Counted from the stretch's first letter, positions 20,970-30,008 are shown. The stretch: 38,210 nucleotides of DNA from Pseudomonadota bacterium (GCA_020160955.1 JAIUOX010000042.1:1-38210); one strand, 5' to 3'. The notes: generated by a model from the letters alone, not told the origin. Made by a program: numbers and translations.

Positions 20970-21638
20970 ATGGCCGACTTCACGCTCGTGATCGGCAACA
21001 AGAACTATTCGTCGTGGTCGCTGCGCGGCTGGCTGATGGCGCGCGCCGCCGGCATCGAGTTCGAGGAGATCGTGGTTCCCCTCGACCTGCCGGACACCCA
21101 GGCCTCGATCCGCAAGTACTCGCCGTCGGGCCGGGTGCCGGTGCTGCTGCATCGCGGGCTGGCGGTGTGGGAATCGCTGGCGATCGCCGAGTACCTCAAC
21201 GACATCCGCCCCGAGGCCGGGCTGTGGCCGGCCTCGGCGTCGGCGCGCGCCCAGGCCCGCTCGATCTCGACCGAGATGCACGCCGGCTTCATGGAACTGC
21301 GCGAGAAGATGCCGATGAACATTCGCGCCTCGATGCCGGGCAAGGGCATGACGACGGCGGTGCGGGCCGAGATCGAGCGCATCACCTCGATGTGGCGCGA
21401 CTGCCGCAAGCGCTTCGCCGGCGCGGCGCCGCGCGACGATGGCTTCCTGTTCGGCGGCTTCTGCGCCGCCGACGCGATGTACGCGCCGGTGGTGACGCGG
21501 CTGCGCACCTACGGCGTCGCGATGGACACCGACACCGACGCCTACTGCAAGGCCGTGCTGGCCTGGCCGCCGATGAAGGAATGGGTCGAGGCAGCCCGCA
21601 ACGAGCCGTGGCTCATCGAGAAGTACGAGCCGGCGTAA
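20970..21638 (+). CDS. glutathione S-transferase family protein
   Basis: Cytosolic GST-like protein of 222 residues. The N-terminal thioredoxin-fold domain begins LVIGNKNYSSWSLRGWLMAR, with serines at the usual catalytic position, and contains the cis-proline and glutathione-binding segment PSGRVPVLLHRGLAVWESLAIAEYL. The C-terminal helical domain has the conserved FLFGGFCAADAMYAPVVTRL. A strong GGAGGG sits four bases before the ATG. It is divergent from the aminopeptidase with 66 bases between them and is followed after 25 bases by a CoA-transferase, likely in the same transcript. The role is probably detoxification or an isomerase-like step on a CoA or organic-acid pathway; this is not resolved by sequence. 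Confidence 0.92.
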   Translation: MADFTLVIGNKNYSSWSLRGWLMARAAGIEFEEIVVPLDLPDTQASIRKYSPSGRVPVLLHRGLAVWESLAIAEYLNDIRPEAGLWPASASARAQARSISTEMHAGFMELREKMPMNIRASMPGKGMTTAVRAEIERITSMWRDCRKRFAGAAPRDDGFLFGGFCAADAMYAPVVTRLRTYGVAMDTDTDAYCKAVLAWPPMKEWVEAARNEPWLIEKYEPA

Positions 21639-21663
21639 ACCACGAGAGAAAGAGGAAGCGAAC

Positions 21664-22806
21664 GTGACCTTGCCGCTGGAAGGAGTGCGCGTCATCGAGG
21701 TCGGCCAGGCGCTGGCCGGGCCGCTGGCCGGGGTGCTGATGGCCGACATGGGCGCCGACGTGATCAAGATCGAGAAGCCCGATGGCGGCGACGACGCGCG
21801 CATCTGGGGCCCTCCGTTCGGTCCCGACGGCGTGACCTCGCTCTACTTCTACGGCCAGAACCGCAACAAGCGCTCGGTGGCGCTCGACCTCAAGTCGGCG
21901 GACGACATCGAGAAGCTCCACCGGCTGTGCGACACCGCCGACATCCTGATCCAGAACCTGCGGCCCGGCGTGGTCGACGAGATCGGCATCGGCCCCGAGG
22001 CGATGCTCGAGCGCCATCCGCGGCTGATCTACTGCTCGATCTGGGCGTTCGGCTACGACGGCCCGCTCAAGATGAAGCCGGGCTTCGACCCGCTGCTGCA
22101 GGCCTACGGCGGCATGATGTCGGTGACCGGCCGGGCCGAGGATCCGCCGACCTTCTGCGGCGCCTCGATCAACGACAAGGCGACCGGCATGTTCTGCACG
22201 ATCGGCGCGCTGGCGGCGCTCAGGATGCGCGACCGCACCGGCAAGGGCTGCCTGGTCGACACCTCGCTGTTCGACTCGGCGGTCCACTGGGTCGAGGGCC
22301 AGGTCAACAACTACCTGGCGTCCGGCGCGATCCCGCAACGCCACGGCACCGGCGGCGCGGTGATCGTGCCCTACCAGACCTTCGACTGCGCCGACGGCAA
22401 GCCGCTCTGCCTGGCGCCGGGCAACGACCGGCTGTGGGCGCGCTGCGCGACCGTGCTGGGCAAGCCCGAGTGGGCGACCGACCCGAAGTACGCCAGGAGC
22501 GCGGCGCGCGTGCAGAACAAGGCCGAGCTGCTGCCGATGATCGCCGCGGCGATGCGCACCCGGCCGCGCGACGCCTGGATCGCGGCGTTCGAGAAGGCCG
22601 GCGTGCCGTGCGCGGCGGTGAACGACATCGGCGAGCTGGCGCGCACCGAGCAGTTCGCCGCCTCCGGGCTGGTCAAGGAACTGCCGGGCGGCGGCCCCAA
22701 GGTGGTCGGCCTGCCGATCTCGTTCGACCGGCAGCGCCCGGGACCGGCGCGGTCGTCGCCCAAGCTCGGCGAGCACACCGAGGAAGTGCTGGGGTCGCTC
22801 AAGTAG
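21664..22806 (+). CDS. CaiB/BaiF-family (class III) CoA-transferase
   Basis: Enzyme that moves CoA between carboxylic acids, 380 residues, normal for the family. Landmarks are the N-terminal LEGVRVIEVGQALAGPLAGVLMADMGADVIKIE, FYGQNRNKRSVALDLKS, LIQNLRPGVVDEIGIG, and GFDPLLQAYGGMMSVTG, where D142 occupies the position of the nucleophilic aspartate of formyl-CoA transferase. It ends with the typical SPKLGEHTEEVLGSLK. The start is GTG at 21664, the first codon of the conserved N-terminus, with AGGAAG upstream. It follows the GST-like gene by 25 bases. The acyl substrate is not predictable. Confidence 0.95.
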   Translation: MTLPLEGVRVIEVGQALAGPLAGVLMADMGADVIKIEKPDGGDDARIWGPPFGPDGVTSLYFYGQNRNKRSVALDLKSADDIEKLHRLCDTADILIQNLRPGVVDEIGIGPEAMLERHPRLIYCSIWAFGYDGPLKMKPGFDPLLQAYGGMMSVTGRAEDPPTFCGASINDKATGMFCTIGALAALRMRDRTGKGCLVDTSLFDSAVHWVEGQVNNYLASGAIPQRHGTGGAVIVPYQTFDCADGKPLCLAPGNDRLWARCATVLGKPEWATDPKYARSAARVQNKAELLPMIAAAMRTRPRDAWIAAFEKAGVPCAAVNDIGELARTEQFAASGLVKELPGGGPKVVGLPISFDRQRPGPARSSPKLGEHTEEVLGSLK

Positions 22807-22842
22807 GTCACGGCCGAGTCAAGCGACAAGTCCGTGTTCAAT

Positions 22843-22865
22843 CAGGCCGCTAAGCGGCTCGCCTG
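22843..22865 (+). terminator. possible stem-loop after the CoA-transferase gene
   Basis: CCGC-TAA-GCGG (core 22847-22857) is flanked by CAGG and CCTG with a small bulge on one side. No T-run follows, so it is a weak terminator candidate. Confidence 0.3.
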
Positions 22866-22875
22866 AGAAAGGACA

Positions 22876-22906
22876 TTGACTCGCCGGCCGGCCGGCCCGC
22901 TAACAT
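22876..22906 (+). promoter_or_regulatory. putative promoter of the S53 peptidase gene
   Basis: TTGACT (22876-22881) is a good -35. TAACAT (22901-22906) is a fair -10, but the spacer is 19 bases, longer than ideal; GCTAAC two bases earlier gives 17. The spacer contains a CCGG tandem. The gene starts about 58 bases after the -10. Confidence 0.4.
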
Positions 22907-22964
22907 TGCACCGTCCGTGCGTGAATGATCCCGCCTGCCGCGGACCTGCAACAAGGCCCGGCGC

Positions 22965-25853
22965 ATGACCTTCACGCTCGCGAACTCGACCTACTTCGAC
23001 CTGTCGAGCCATGGCACCAACGCGACGGCCCTGCCCGCCAGCTTCGCCCCGGCCCCCGCTTTCACGATCAACGTCGCGCTGGTGCTCGACCGCGCCAACG
23101 ACCCGACGACGCTGCTGTCCGGTTCGTGGGCCTCGCGGCAGGCCGCGCTGGCCGACCAGACTACCGTCTTCCAGACCTACGGCGCCGACCCGACGAAGTA
23201 CAACGACGCGCTGACCGCGCTGACCGGCCTCGGCATCCCGACGCTCGCGTCGCTCGGCGCTCCCAACTACGTGTCGTCGGTCGAGTCGCGCACGATCTGG
23301 GTCCAGCTCGACAACACGAGCTTCGCGACGCTGTTCGGCACGTCGCTGCAGAAGTCCGCCCAGCCGGACCAGTTCGGCAACAAGATCGTGTTCTGGAATG
23401 GCAGCCTTTCCCTGCCTGACTCACTGCACGCCGCCGGCGTCAGCGGCCTGTGGTTCGACACGCCGGAACTCATGTCCCCGATCCTGGCGACGGTCACCAG
23501 CCCGACGGGCGTGACCCTCCCGCTCGGCCCGCAAGGCGTCGGGAACTCGGGGCCAGTCGACATCCAGTTCCCGAACGTCATCGCCGACCTCTACAATTTC
23601 CCGTTCTCCGATCCGTCGCGGTGGACCTCCGCGAAGACGGGCACCGTCGGGCTGATCGAGCCCGGGGTCGGCACGGCGACGAACGCCGGGAACTTCCAAG
23701 TGCTGCTCGATACCTACCGGACGAGCGCCGGCCTCGGGTCGGCGCTGGCGACCATCGACGTGTCACCGGGCGGCCAGCTGCCCTCCAGCTCGACCGAACG
23801 CTCGCTCGACGTCAGCATCGTCACCACGGTGAACCCGCTGAGCACGCTCGCGCTCTACGTCGGCTCGGGCTACACCAACAGCGCCACGTCCGACTCCTTC
23901 ACGGCCTACCAGCAGGCCTTCTGGGACAACGTCAACAATCCGGCGGTCGTCAGTTCGTCGTTCAAGTCCTATCCCAGGATCGCGCCCGACTCGCCGTTCT
24001 ACTTCGCAATGAAGGAACTGTTCGTCGACGCGGCGCTGCACAACATCACGATGGTCAACGCGGCCGGCGATGGCGGGTCGGGCGACAGTTTCGCGGACGG
24101 CACGACCAACATCGCCTCCATCCATGCCAGCCCGTACAGCGTGGTGGCCGGCGGCGCCTCGATCACCACCTTGCAGTCGGCGGCGCACGACGAAACCCTG
24201 AACGGCGCGAACCGCGCCTACACCGACATCTACTCGGCGGCGCTGGCCGGCGACCTGTCGACCCTGTGGCAACTCGTGGCCGGCGGACTGACGGTCCTTC
24301 CCGCCAACGCCGCCGCCACCGACATGCTGCTCGAGGCGGCCTGGAACACCTACTCGCTCGCGGTCGACCGGCTCAGTCCGGGAAAACTTCTCCTGCAACC
24401 GGGATTCCTGAACAACTATTCCGGCTCCGGCGGCGTCGACGCGACGCAGCCACAGCCGTCGTACCAGACGGCCTTCGGCCTCGACCTGCACACGTCCGAC
24501 CCGGCAGCGAGCCCGGGTCGTGGCATCCCGGACGTCGCCGCGGCCTCGGGCGGCAACATGCACTACCTGATCGCCGGGGCCGACATGGCCGGGACGGCGA
24601 GCGATGGCGGAACCAGCGCGGCGGCACCCCTGTGGGCGGCGCTGTTCAGCCAGATCAATGCGGCCTTCCAGGACCAGGGCTTGTCGAACCTGGGCTACAC
24701 CAACGATCTCCTGTACATCGCCGCCGCGATCGCACCCGGCGCGTTCAACGACATCACGCTGGGCAACAACGTGTCGTCGTTCGTGCTGGGCGGCAACCTG
24801 GTGCAGACGCCGCTTACCAGCGATACGAGCCCCGGCGCGCCAACGACCTTCGTGACGCCGACCGGCTACGGCTACTACGCCGGCCCGGGCTACGACATGA
24901 CGACCGGCCTGGGGTCGCCCAACGGCATGCTGCTGGCCCGCGCCATGACGGCGATCGCCCACGCCCAGACCTCGTTCGGCTCGAGCCCCGCGATGCTCGA
25001 CGCCGACGGCCACGGCGGCTGGTCGAGCGGGGCCGACCAGGTCCTGATGTTCCAGGCGATGTCGGACTCCGGGATCACCGTCGAGGCGGCGGGCGACCAC
25101 TTCGCCAGCGCGCCCTCGGGCAGCTTCGCGTGGACCAGCCGGATGGCCCAGCAGGTCATGCAGCCCGACTTCGACCCCGCCCTCGTGCGCCTGTTCGACA
25201 AGCAGGCCCAGGGCTGGGTCGGGCAATCCGAGGTCGTGTCGAGCGAGCACTTCGTCGTGTCGATCAACAACTCCGCCGCGCTGGCGCTGCAGGGCACGCT
25301 GAGCAGCGCGTTCGGCTTCGCCGACTTCACCTCGGCGAGCGGCGCGGTGCGCGTGGCCCGCCCGGTCGCCGTCGCCGAGACGGCGGGCGGCGCCGACGAC
25401 ACGACGACGATCGTGCGGGTGCGCCAGAACGGCGAGGACAACCTGTCGGTCAGCTTCTACCGGGTCGACGACCTCAACGGCACGATCGGCGGGATCGCCC
25501 CGGGCCAGGACGGCTACGGCGCCGCGGCGCAGCAGCGCGCCTACCAGCTGGGCAGCGGCGGCACGTCCCTCGACGGCCCGGGCTACGGCAACTTCGGGCA
25601 GTCGAGCCTGCTCGACGTCGATGCCGGCGACCTGATCGCCATGCGCCTGGTCAACAACAGCAGCGGCCACGCCTACTGGGCGTTCGCGCAGGCCAACGAG
25701 AGCGTGGCCGGCCACGCGGTCGGCCACCTGTGGAGCTACGGCCTCAACACCTGGGGCTGGGAAGACACGTGGGGCGGCGGCGACCGCGACTTCAACGACC
25801 TGATCGTCCAGCTCGACTTCACCAGCGCCTCGGGACACGGCTGGCTCGTGTGA
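22965..25853 (+). CDS. S53 (sedolisin/kumamolisin-type) serine-carboxyl peptidase with DUF4114-like C-terminus
   Basis: A 962-residue endopeptidase. Residues about 35-155 resemble the Pro-kumamolisin activation domain. The catalytic domain (about 200-665) has every signature position: E278 and D282 (ERSLD, the sedolisin Glu/Asp pair, four apart), oxyanion D369 (NAAGDGGSGD), nucleophile S551 (GGTSAAAP), and calcium ligands D596/I597 (FNDIT) with G640, G642 and D644 (GPGYDMTTG). A region at about 409-480 looks like an insertion relative to simple sedolisins. Residues 674-850 are unassigned; 883-952 match a DUF4114-type ending (WGWEDTWGGGDRDFNDLIVQ). There is no N-terminal signal peptide; that and the hydrophobic extreme C-terminus fit type I secretion, though no such transporter is in the window. 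The ATG has only a weak AAGG upstream. A hybrid kinase gene follows. Confidence 0.9.
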   Translation: MTFTLANSTYFDLSSHGTNATALPASFAPAPAFTINVALVLDRANDPTTLLSGSWASRQAALADQTTVFQTYGADPTKYNDALTALTGLGIPTLASLGAPNYVSSVESRTIWVQLDNTSFATLFGTSLQKSAQPDQFGNKIVFWNGSLSLPDSLHAAGVSGLWFDTPELMSPILATVTSPTGVTLPLGPQGVGNSGPVDIQFPNVIADLYNFPFSDPSRWTSAKTGTVGLIEPGVGTATNAGNFQVLLDTYRTSAGLGSALATIDVSPGGQLPSSSTERSLDVSIVTTVNPLSTLALYVGSGYTNSATSDSFTAYQQAFWDNVNNPAVVSSSFKSYPRIAPDSPFYFAMKELFVDAALHNITMVNAAGDGGSGDSFADGTTNIASIHASPYSVVAGGASITTLQSAAHDETLNGANRAYTDIYSAALAGDLSTLWQLVAGGLTVLPANAAATDMLLEAAWNTYSLAVDRLSPGKLLLQPGFLNNYSGSGGVDATQPQPSYQTAFGLDLHTSDPAASPGRGIPDVAAASGGNMHYLIAGADMAGTASDGGTSAAAPLWAALFSQINAAFQDQGLSNLGYTNDLLYIAAAIAPGAFNDITLGNNVSSFVLGGNLVQTPLTSDTSPGAPTTFVTPTGYGYYAGPGYDMTTGLGSPNGMLLARAMTAIAHAQTSFGSSPAMLDADGHGGWSSGADQVLMFQAMSDSGITVEAAGDHFASAPSGSFAWTSRMAQQVMQPDFDPALVRLFDKQAQGWVGQSEVVSSEHFVVSINNSAALALQGTLSSAFGFADFTSASGAVRVARPVAVAETAGGADDTTTIVRVRQNGEDNLSVSFYRVDDLNGTIGGIAPGQDGYGAAAQQRAYQLGSGGTSLDGPGYGNFGQSSLLDVDAGDLIAMRLVNNSSGHAYWAFAQANESVAGHAVGHLWSYGLNTWGWEDTWGGGDRDFNDLIVQLDFTSASGHGWLV

Positions 25854-25890
25854 TCCCCGGCGCGGGGGCGCGACGCGACAAATGGTGCCC

Positions 25891-25912
25891 CGGGCGGCCT
25901 GTCGGCCGCCCG
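25891..25912 (+). terminator. perfect hairpin after the S53 peptidase gene
   Basis: CGGGCGGCC and GGCCGCCCG form a 9-bp perfect stem with a TGTC loop, 38 bases after the peptidase stop. It lacks a T-run. It lies upstream of the kinase start chosen here and within the coding region of the rejected upstream ATG. Confidence 0.5.
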
Positions 25913-25944
25913 CCCCGGCGGGCTATGATGGCGGCGAGGCCCGC

Positions 25945-28551
25945 TTGACCATCGATTCCCCCGTGTCCCCCCCGACGCCCGTCCCCGCGACGCGCTTCCG
26001 GCTGGGCCGGCGCGGCCTGTCGGTGATCGCCGCCGGGCTGCTGACCGTGGTGCTGGCGGCGGCCGGCACCGCGGCGAGGCTGTGGCAGCTGCGCGACAGC
26101 GAGATCGAGCAGTGGAAGCTCAATCTCTCGAACATGGCGGTGACGCTGGCCGAGTCGACCAGCCAGACCATGCACGCCGCCGACCTCGTGCTGAAGAGCA
26201 TCGTCGACCGGGTCGACGACGCCGACATCGCCAACGACAGCGAGCTGCGGCGCGAGATGGGCACGCGCGAGGTCTTCGACATGCTGCGCAACCGGGCGAG
26301 CAGCGTGCCGCAGGTCGACGTCGCGACCATCGTCGCGCTGAACGGCGACGTCATCAACTTCACGCGCTCGTTCCCGCCGCCGCCGATCAACCTCAGCGAC
26401 CGCGACTACTTCAAGGCCCACATGGCCGACCCGACGCTCGACGTGATCCTGAGCGCGCCGGTGAAGAACCGCGGCACCGGCACCTGGACCTTCTACCTCG
26501 CGCGCAAGATCAGGGGTCGCAACGGCCAGATGCTGGGCCTCGTGCTGACCGGCATCGAGAGCGGCTTCTTCGAGAACTTCTTCAAGGCGGTGAACATCGG
26601 CGAGGAGAGCGCCATCTCGCTGTTCCGCCGTGACGGCATCCTGCTCGCCCGTTACCCGTCGCGCGACGCGCTGATCGGCCAGTCGTTCGCCCAGCAGTCG
26701 GTGTTCCGCGACATCATCAACCGCGGCAGCACGGCCGGCGCCGTCGCCACCACGACGCCGCGGCTGGCCGACAGCGGCTCGCTGCAGATGCGCATCGTCG
26801 CGCCGCGCGTGCTCAAGGACTACCCGCTGGTCATCAACGTCACGGCGACCGAGGACATGGTGCTGGAGCTGTACCGCGCCACCGCCCGCGCGGTCGGCGT
26901 CGGCATGGTGCTGTTCGCGCTGCTGCTGCTCGGCCTGACCGCCTGGATCGCCACGCTGCTGACCCGCCAGGAGGCGGCGGTGGCCGACCTGCGCCGCGCC
27001 CGCGCCGAGGCCGAGGGCGCGACCCACGCCAAGTCCGAGTTCCTGGCGATGATGAGCCACGAGATCCGCACGCCGATGAACGCGGTGATCGGCATGTCGA
27101 GCCTGCTGGCCGAGACCGAGCTGGCGCCGACCCAGCGGCGCTACGTGCGCATCATCGAGGACTCGGCCGGGCACCTGCTGGAGATCATCAACGACATCCT
27201 CGACCTGTCGCGCATCGAGGCCGGCCGGCTGGTCGTCGAGACCTCGGACTTCGAGATCCGCGCGGTGGCCGAGAGCGCCGTCGAGATCGCGCGCGGCCTG
27301 CCCGGCGCCGACCGGCTGGAGATCGGGCTGGCGATCGCCGACGACGTGCCGCGCCTGCTGTCCGGCGACGCCGACCGCCTGACCCAGGTGCTGATCAACC
27401 TGCTGGGCAACGCCGTGAAGTACACCGAGCGCGGCCTGATCACGCTGTCGGCCACCGTGGCGGCGCCCGTGACAAGTGCCGCCGGGCCGGCGCTGCGGCT
27501 GCGCTTCGCCATCGCCGACACCGGTGTCGGCATCGCGCCCGAGATGCAGGCGCGGCTGTTCCAGCCGTTCCAGCAGGGCGACTCGCAGCTCGCCCGCCTG
27601 AAGGGCGGAACCGGGCTGGGGCTGGCGATCTGCAAGCGCATCGTCGACGCGCTGGGCGGCGAGATCGGCGTCCAGAGCACGCTGGGCGAGGGCTCGACCT
27701 TCTGGTTCGAGTTACCGTTCGGCCGGGCGGCCGAAGGGGCGGCCGAGGGCGCCGTCGAGGCGGCGGCGACGCCGGCCGCCGCCGGCCCGCTGCCGGCCGG
27801 CCGCAGCCTCAAGGTCCTGGTGGCGGAGGATACGCCGGCCAACCAGATCGTCGCCCGCGCCATGCTGGAGAAGCTCGGCCACCGCGTGCAGATCGTCGGC
27901 AACGGCAGCGAGGCCGTGACCGCGGCGGCGGCCGGCGGCTTCGACGTCGTGCTGATGGACGTGCAGATGCCGGAGATGGACGGCTACGAAGCGACGCGGC
28001 GCATCCGCGCGCTGAAGTCGCCGGCCGCGACGGTGCCGATCATCGCCCTCACCGCCTTCGCCCAGCCGGCCGATCGCGAGCGCGCGCTCGCCGCGGGCAT
28101 GACCGACCACCTGACCAAGCCGATCCGCCTGCCCGCTCTGGCTACCGTGCTGGCGCGCCTCGCGCCGGTCGAGGAACCGGCAGCGGCGCCGGCCGCGGTC
28201 GAGGCCGCGCCGGCGGCACCGGCGATCGATTCCGACGTGCTGGCAGAGTTGCGCGAGGCGGTGGGCCCGGACTCGTTCAGGCGCCTGCTCGGCCACTTCC
28301 AGCGCGACGTGCAGGAGTCGCTGGACGAGATCGCGGCGGGCCACGCGGCGCACGACGCGGGCCGCGTCCGCAAGGCCGCCCACCGGCTGACCGGCCTGTT
28401 CGGCCAGTTCGGCGCGCTCGGCGCCGCCGAGGCGACGGCGGCGATCGAGGCGGCCGGCGACGACGAGATCGCGGGGCGGGTCGCGGCGCTGGCGCCGCTC
28501 GGACAGGCCGCCCTCGAGGCGCTGCGCGGCGAGCTCGACGCCGCGGCGTAA
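25945..28551 (+). CDS. hybrid sensor histidine kinase (Cache-like sensor, HisKA, HATPase, REC, HPt)
   Basis: Membrane sensor kinase of 868 residues with an internal phosphorelay of BarA type. Order: TM1 (25-47); periplasmic double-Cache-like sensor (about 50-310, with INLSDRDYFKAH and FYLARKI); TM2 (315-339); HisKA with H372 (MSHEIRTPMN); HATPase with N489 and DTGVGI (525-530); receiver with phospho-acceptor D672 (VVLMDVQMPEMDG) and lysine in LTKPI; and HPt with H813 (AAHRLTGLFGQFGALG). I start at TTG 25945, with GGCGAGG upstream. The in-frame ATG at 25882 would put a perfect hairpin and 21 alanine/proline-rich residues in the coding region. A TATGAT at 25924 may be a -10. No cognate output regulator is adjacent. 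The Cache fold suggests sensing of small extracellular ligands; the signal is unknown. It is convergent with the chain-length gene, 14 bases away. Confidence 0.92.
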   Translation: MTIDSPVSPPTPVPATRFRLGRRGLSVIAAGLLTVVLAAAGTAARLWQLRDSEIEQWKLNLSNMAVTLAESTSQTMHAADLVLKSIVDRVDDADIANDSELRREMGTREVFDMLRNRASSVPQVDVATIVALNGDVINFTRSFPPPPINLSDRDYFKAHMADPTLDVILSAPVKNRGTGTWTFYLARKIRGRNGQMLGLVLTGIESGFFENFFKAVNIGEESAISLFRRDGILLARYPSRDALIGQSFAQQSVFRDIINRGSTAGAVATTTPRLADSGSLQMRIVAPRVLKDYPLVINVTATEDMVLELYRATARAVGVGMVLFALLLLGLTAWIATLLTRQEAAVADLRRARAEAEGATHAKSEFLAMMSHEIRTPMNAVIGMSSLLAETELAPTQRRYVRIIEDSAGHLLEIINDILDLSRIEAGRLVVETSDFEIRAVAESAVEIARGLPGADRLEIGLAIADDVPRLLSGDADRLTQVLINLLGNAVKYTERGLITLSATVAAPVTSAAGPALRLRFAIADTGVGIAPEMQARLFQPFQQGDSQLARLKGGTGLGLAICKRIVDALGGEIGVQSTLGEGSTFWFELPFGRAAEGAAEGAVEAAATPAAAGPLPAGRSLKVLVAEDTPANQIVARAMLEKLGHRVQIVGNGSEAVTAAAAGGFDVVLMDVQMPEMDGYEATRRIRALKSPAATVPIIALTAFAQPADRERALAAGMTDHLTKPIRLPALATVLARLAPVEEPAAAPAAVEAAPAAPAIDSDVLAELREAVGPDSFRRLLGHFQRDVQESLDEIAAGHAAHDAGRVRKAAHRLTGLFGQFGALGAAEATAAIEAAGDDEIAGRVAALAPLGQAALEALRGELDAAA

Positions 28552-28565
28552 GGCGCGCCGGGGGC

Positions 28566-30008
28566 CTAGGGCCGCGCCGGGTGGAAGCGCGGCAGGCGGC
28601 CGAGCAGCGGCACGCCCAGCAGCTCGGCGAAGTCCGGCGCGTTGCGAACCATCGGGTCGAACAGCTCGGCCATGATGCTGAGCGCGACGCCGAGCGCCAG
28701 CGCGGCGCCGAGGCCGCCCAGCAGGAAGACGATGCGGGGCAGCGAGGTCGGACCCAGCGGGTCGCCGCTGGCATCGACCACCTTGACGCGCTCGGGCGCC
28801 TCGAAGACGCCCAGCGCGCCGGTGACGCGTGCCATCTCGTAGCGCTTGGCCAGCGAGTCGTGCGCCTCGCGGGCGCTCGCCAGCGCGCGCTCGAGCGCCT
28901 GCTGGCGCTGCTCGATCGGCGCGAACGACGCCATGTTGGCCTGGGTGTCGGTGATCGCGGCGCGCAGCTGCTCGACTTCCTTGGCGAGCGCGGCGCGCTT
29001 GGACTGCGCCTCCTGCAGGTTCTGCATCTGGGTGACCAGCAGCGGCGTCGCCTTCTTGTCGCCCTCGCCCATGCCGGCCGCCATGTTCCACAGCCGGTCG
29101 AGGTCGTTGAGGTCGATGCCGCGCGTCGCCTCGATCAGCTGGCGCCGCTCGTCCTGCAGGCGCTGCAGCTTGCGCTGGGCGCCGACGACTTCCGAGTGGT
29201 CGCCGGTGTAGCGCGACTGCAGCGTCGACAGCTCGCCCGAGACCTGGACGATCTCCTGCTCGAGCCGGCCGATCACCGGGTTGGTGCTGACCAGCCGCGT
29301 GCGCAGGTCGTTGAAGGCGGCCTCGGCGGTGGCCAGCGCCAGCGAGCGCTCCTCCAGCTTGCCCTTGAGGTCGGTGAGACGCGCCAGGCTGCTCGAGTAG
29401 ACCGAGGGCAGCAGCGCGGCGTTGCTGGTCTTGAAGTCGGCCAGCGCCTTCTCGGCCGCCTCGAGCTCGGCGCGGCGCAGGCCGAGCTGCTCGGTGAGGA
29501 AGCGTTCGCTGTCGCCGACCGCGCTGCGCTCGGGCGCCACCAGGCGTTCGATCAGGCGGTTGCCGATGGTCTCCAGCGTGCGGCCGAGACCGTCGGGCCG
29601 GGGCCCGCGGATCTTGAGCTCGAGGATGTCGCCGCCGACCAGGTCGACCTTGGTCGCGCCCGACAGCGCCTTGACCGCGGCCTCGCGCTGCCGGCGATCG
29701 GCCTTGGCCGGCACCATGCCGAGATCGATCGCGACCTGGCCCAGCACGTGGTCGCTGTGCAGCAGCGCCTGCAGCGTCGGCATGCGTTCCTTGACGTTGG
29801 GACCGATCGAGAAGTCGCGCATGAACGGATTCAGCTTGGCCGGCTCCTGGATGACGATGGTCATCTTCGACTCGTAGACCTTGGGGATCAGGAACGAGAC
29901 GACCAGCCCGACCACCGGCATGACGAGCAGCGGCCACGCCCACAGGCGGCGGCGGCGCCAGGCGGCGGCCAGCACCGTCAGCAGGATGTCGTGCGGCGTG
30001 CGGGTCAT
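28566..30008 (-). CDS. Wzz/GumC-type polysaccharide chain-length (co-polymerase) protein
   Basis: Inner-membrane polysaccharide co-polymerase, 480 residues, setting chain length or aiding export of exopolysaccharide. TM1 is at about 21-43 (LWAWPLLVMPVVGLVVSFLIP), followed by the Wzz-type start VYESKMTIVIQEP, a long periplasmic coiled-coil (about 180-400, rich in E, L, Q, R and A) and TM2 at about 430-455. No Walker A or tyrosine cluster follows TM2, so it is not a fused BY-kinase of the ExoP type; a partner kinase might lie elsewhere. It is the last gene of the operon in this window, 24 bases after the lipoprotein gene, with AGGAG before the ATG. Confidence 0.88.
   Translation of the reverse strand: MTRTPHDILLTVLAAAWRRRRLWAWPLLVMPVVGLVVSFLIPKVYESKMTIVIQEPAKLNPFMRDFSIGPNVKERMPTLQALLHSDHVLGQVAIDLGMVPAKADRRQREAAVKALSGATKVDLVGGDILELKIRGPRPDGLGRTLETIGNRLIERLVAPERSAVGDSERFLTEQLGLRRAELEAAEKALADFKTSNAALLPSVYSSSLARLTDLKGKLEERSLALATAEAAFNDLRTRLVSTNPVIGRLEQEIVQVSGELSTLQSRYTGDHSEVVGAQRKLQRLQDERRQLIEATRGIDLNDLDRLWNMAAGMGEGDKKATPLLVTQMQNLQEAQSKRAALAKEVEQLRAAITDTQANMASFAPIEQRQQALERALASAREAHDSLAKRYEMARVTGALGVFEAPERVKVVDASGDPLGPTSLPRIVFLLGGLGAALALGVALSIMAELFDPMVRNAPDFAELLGVPLLGRLPRFHPARP

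Noticed and set aside
19518..21803. Extended aminopeptidase of 761 codons
   Set aside because: The first 300 codons are antisense to the GST-like and CoA-transferase genes; M17 homology begins near 20903.
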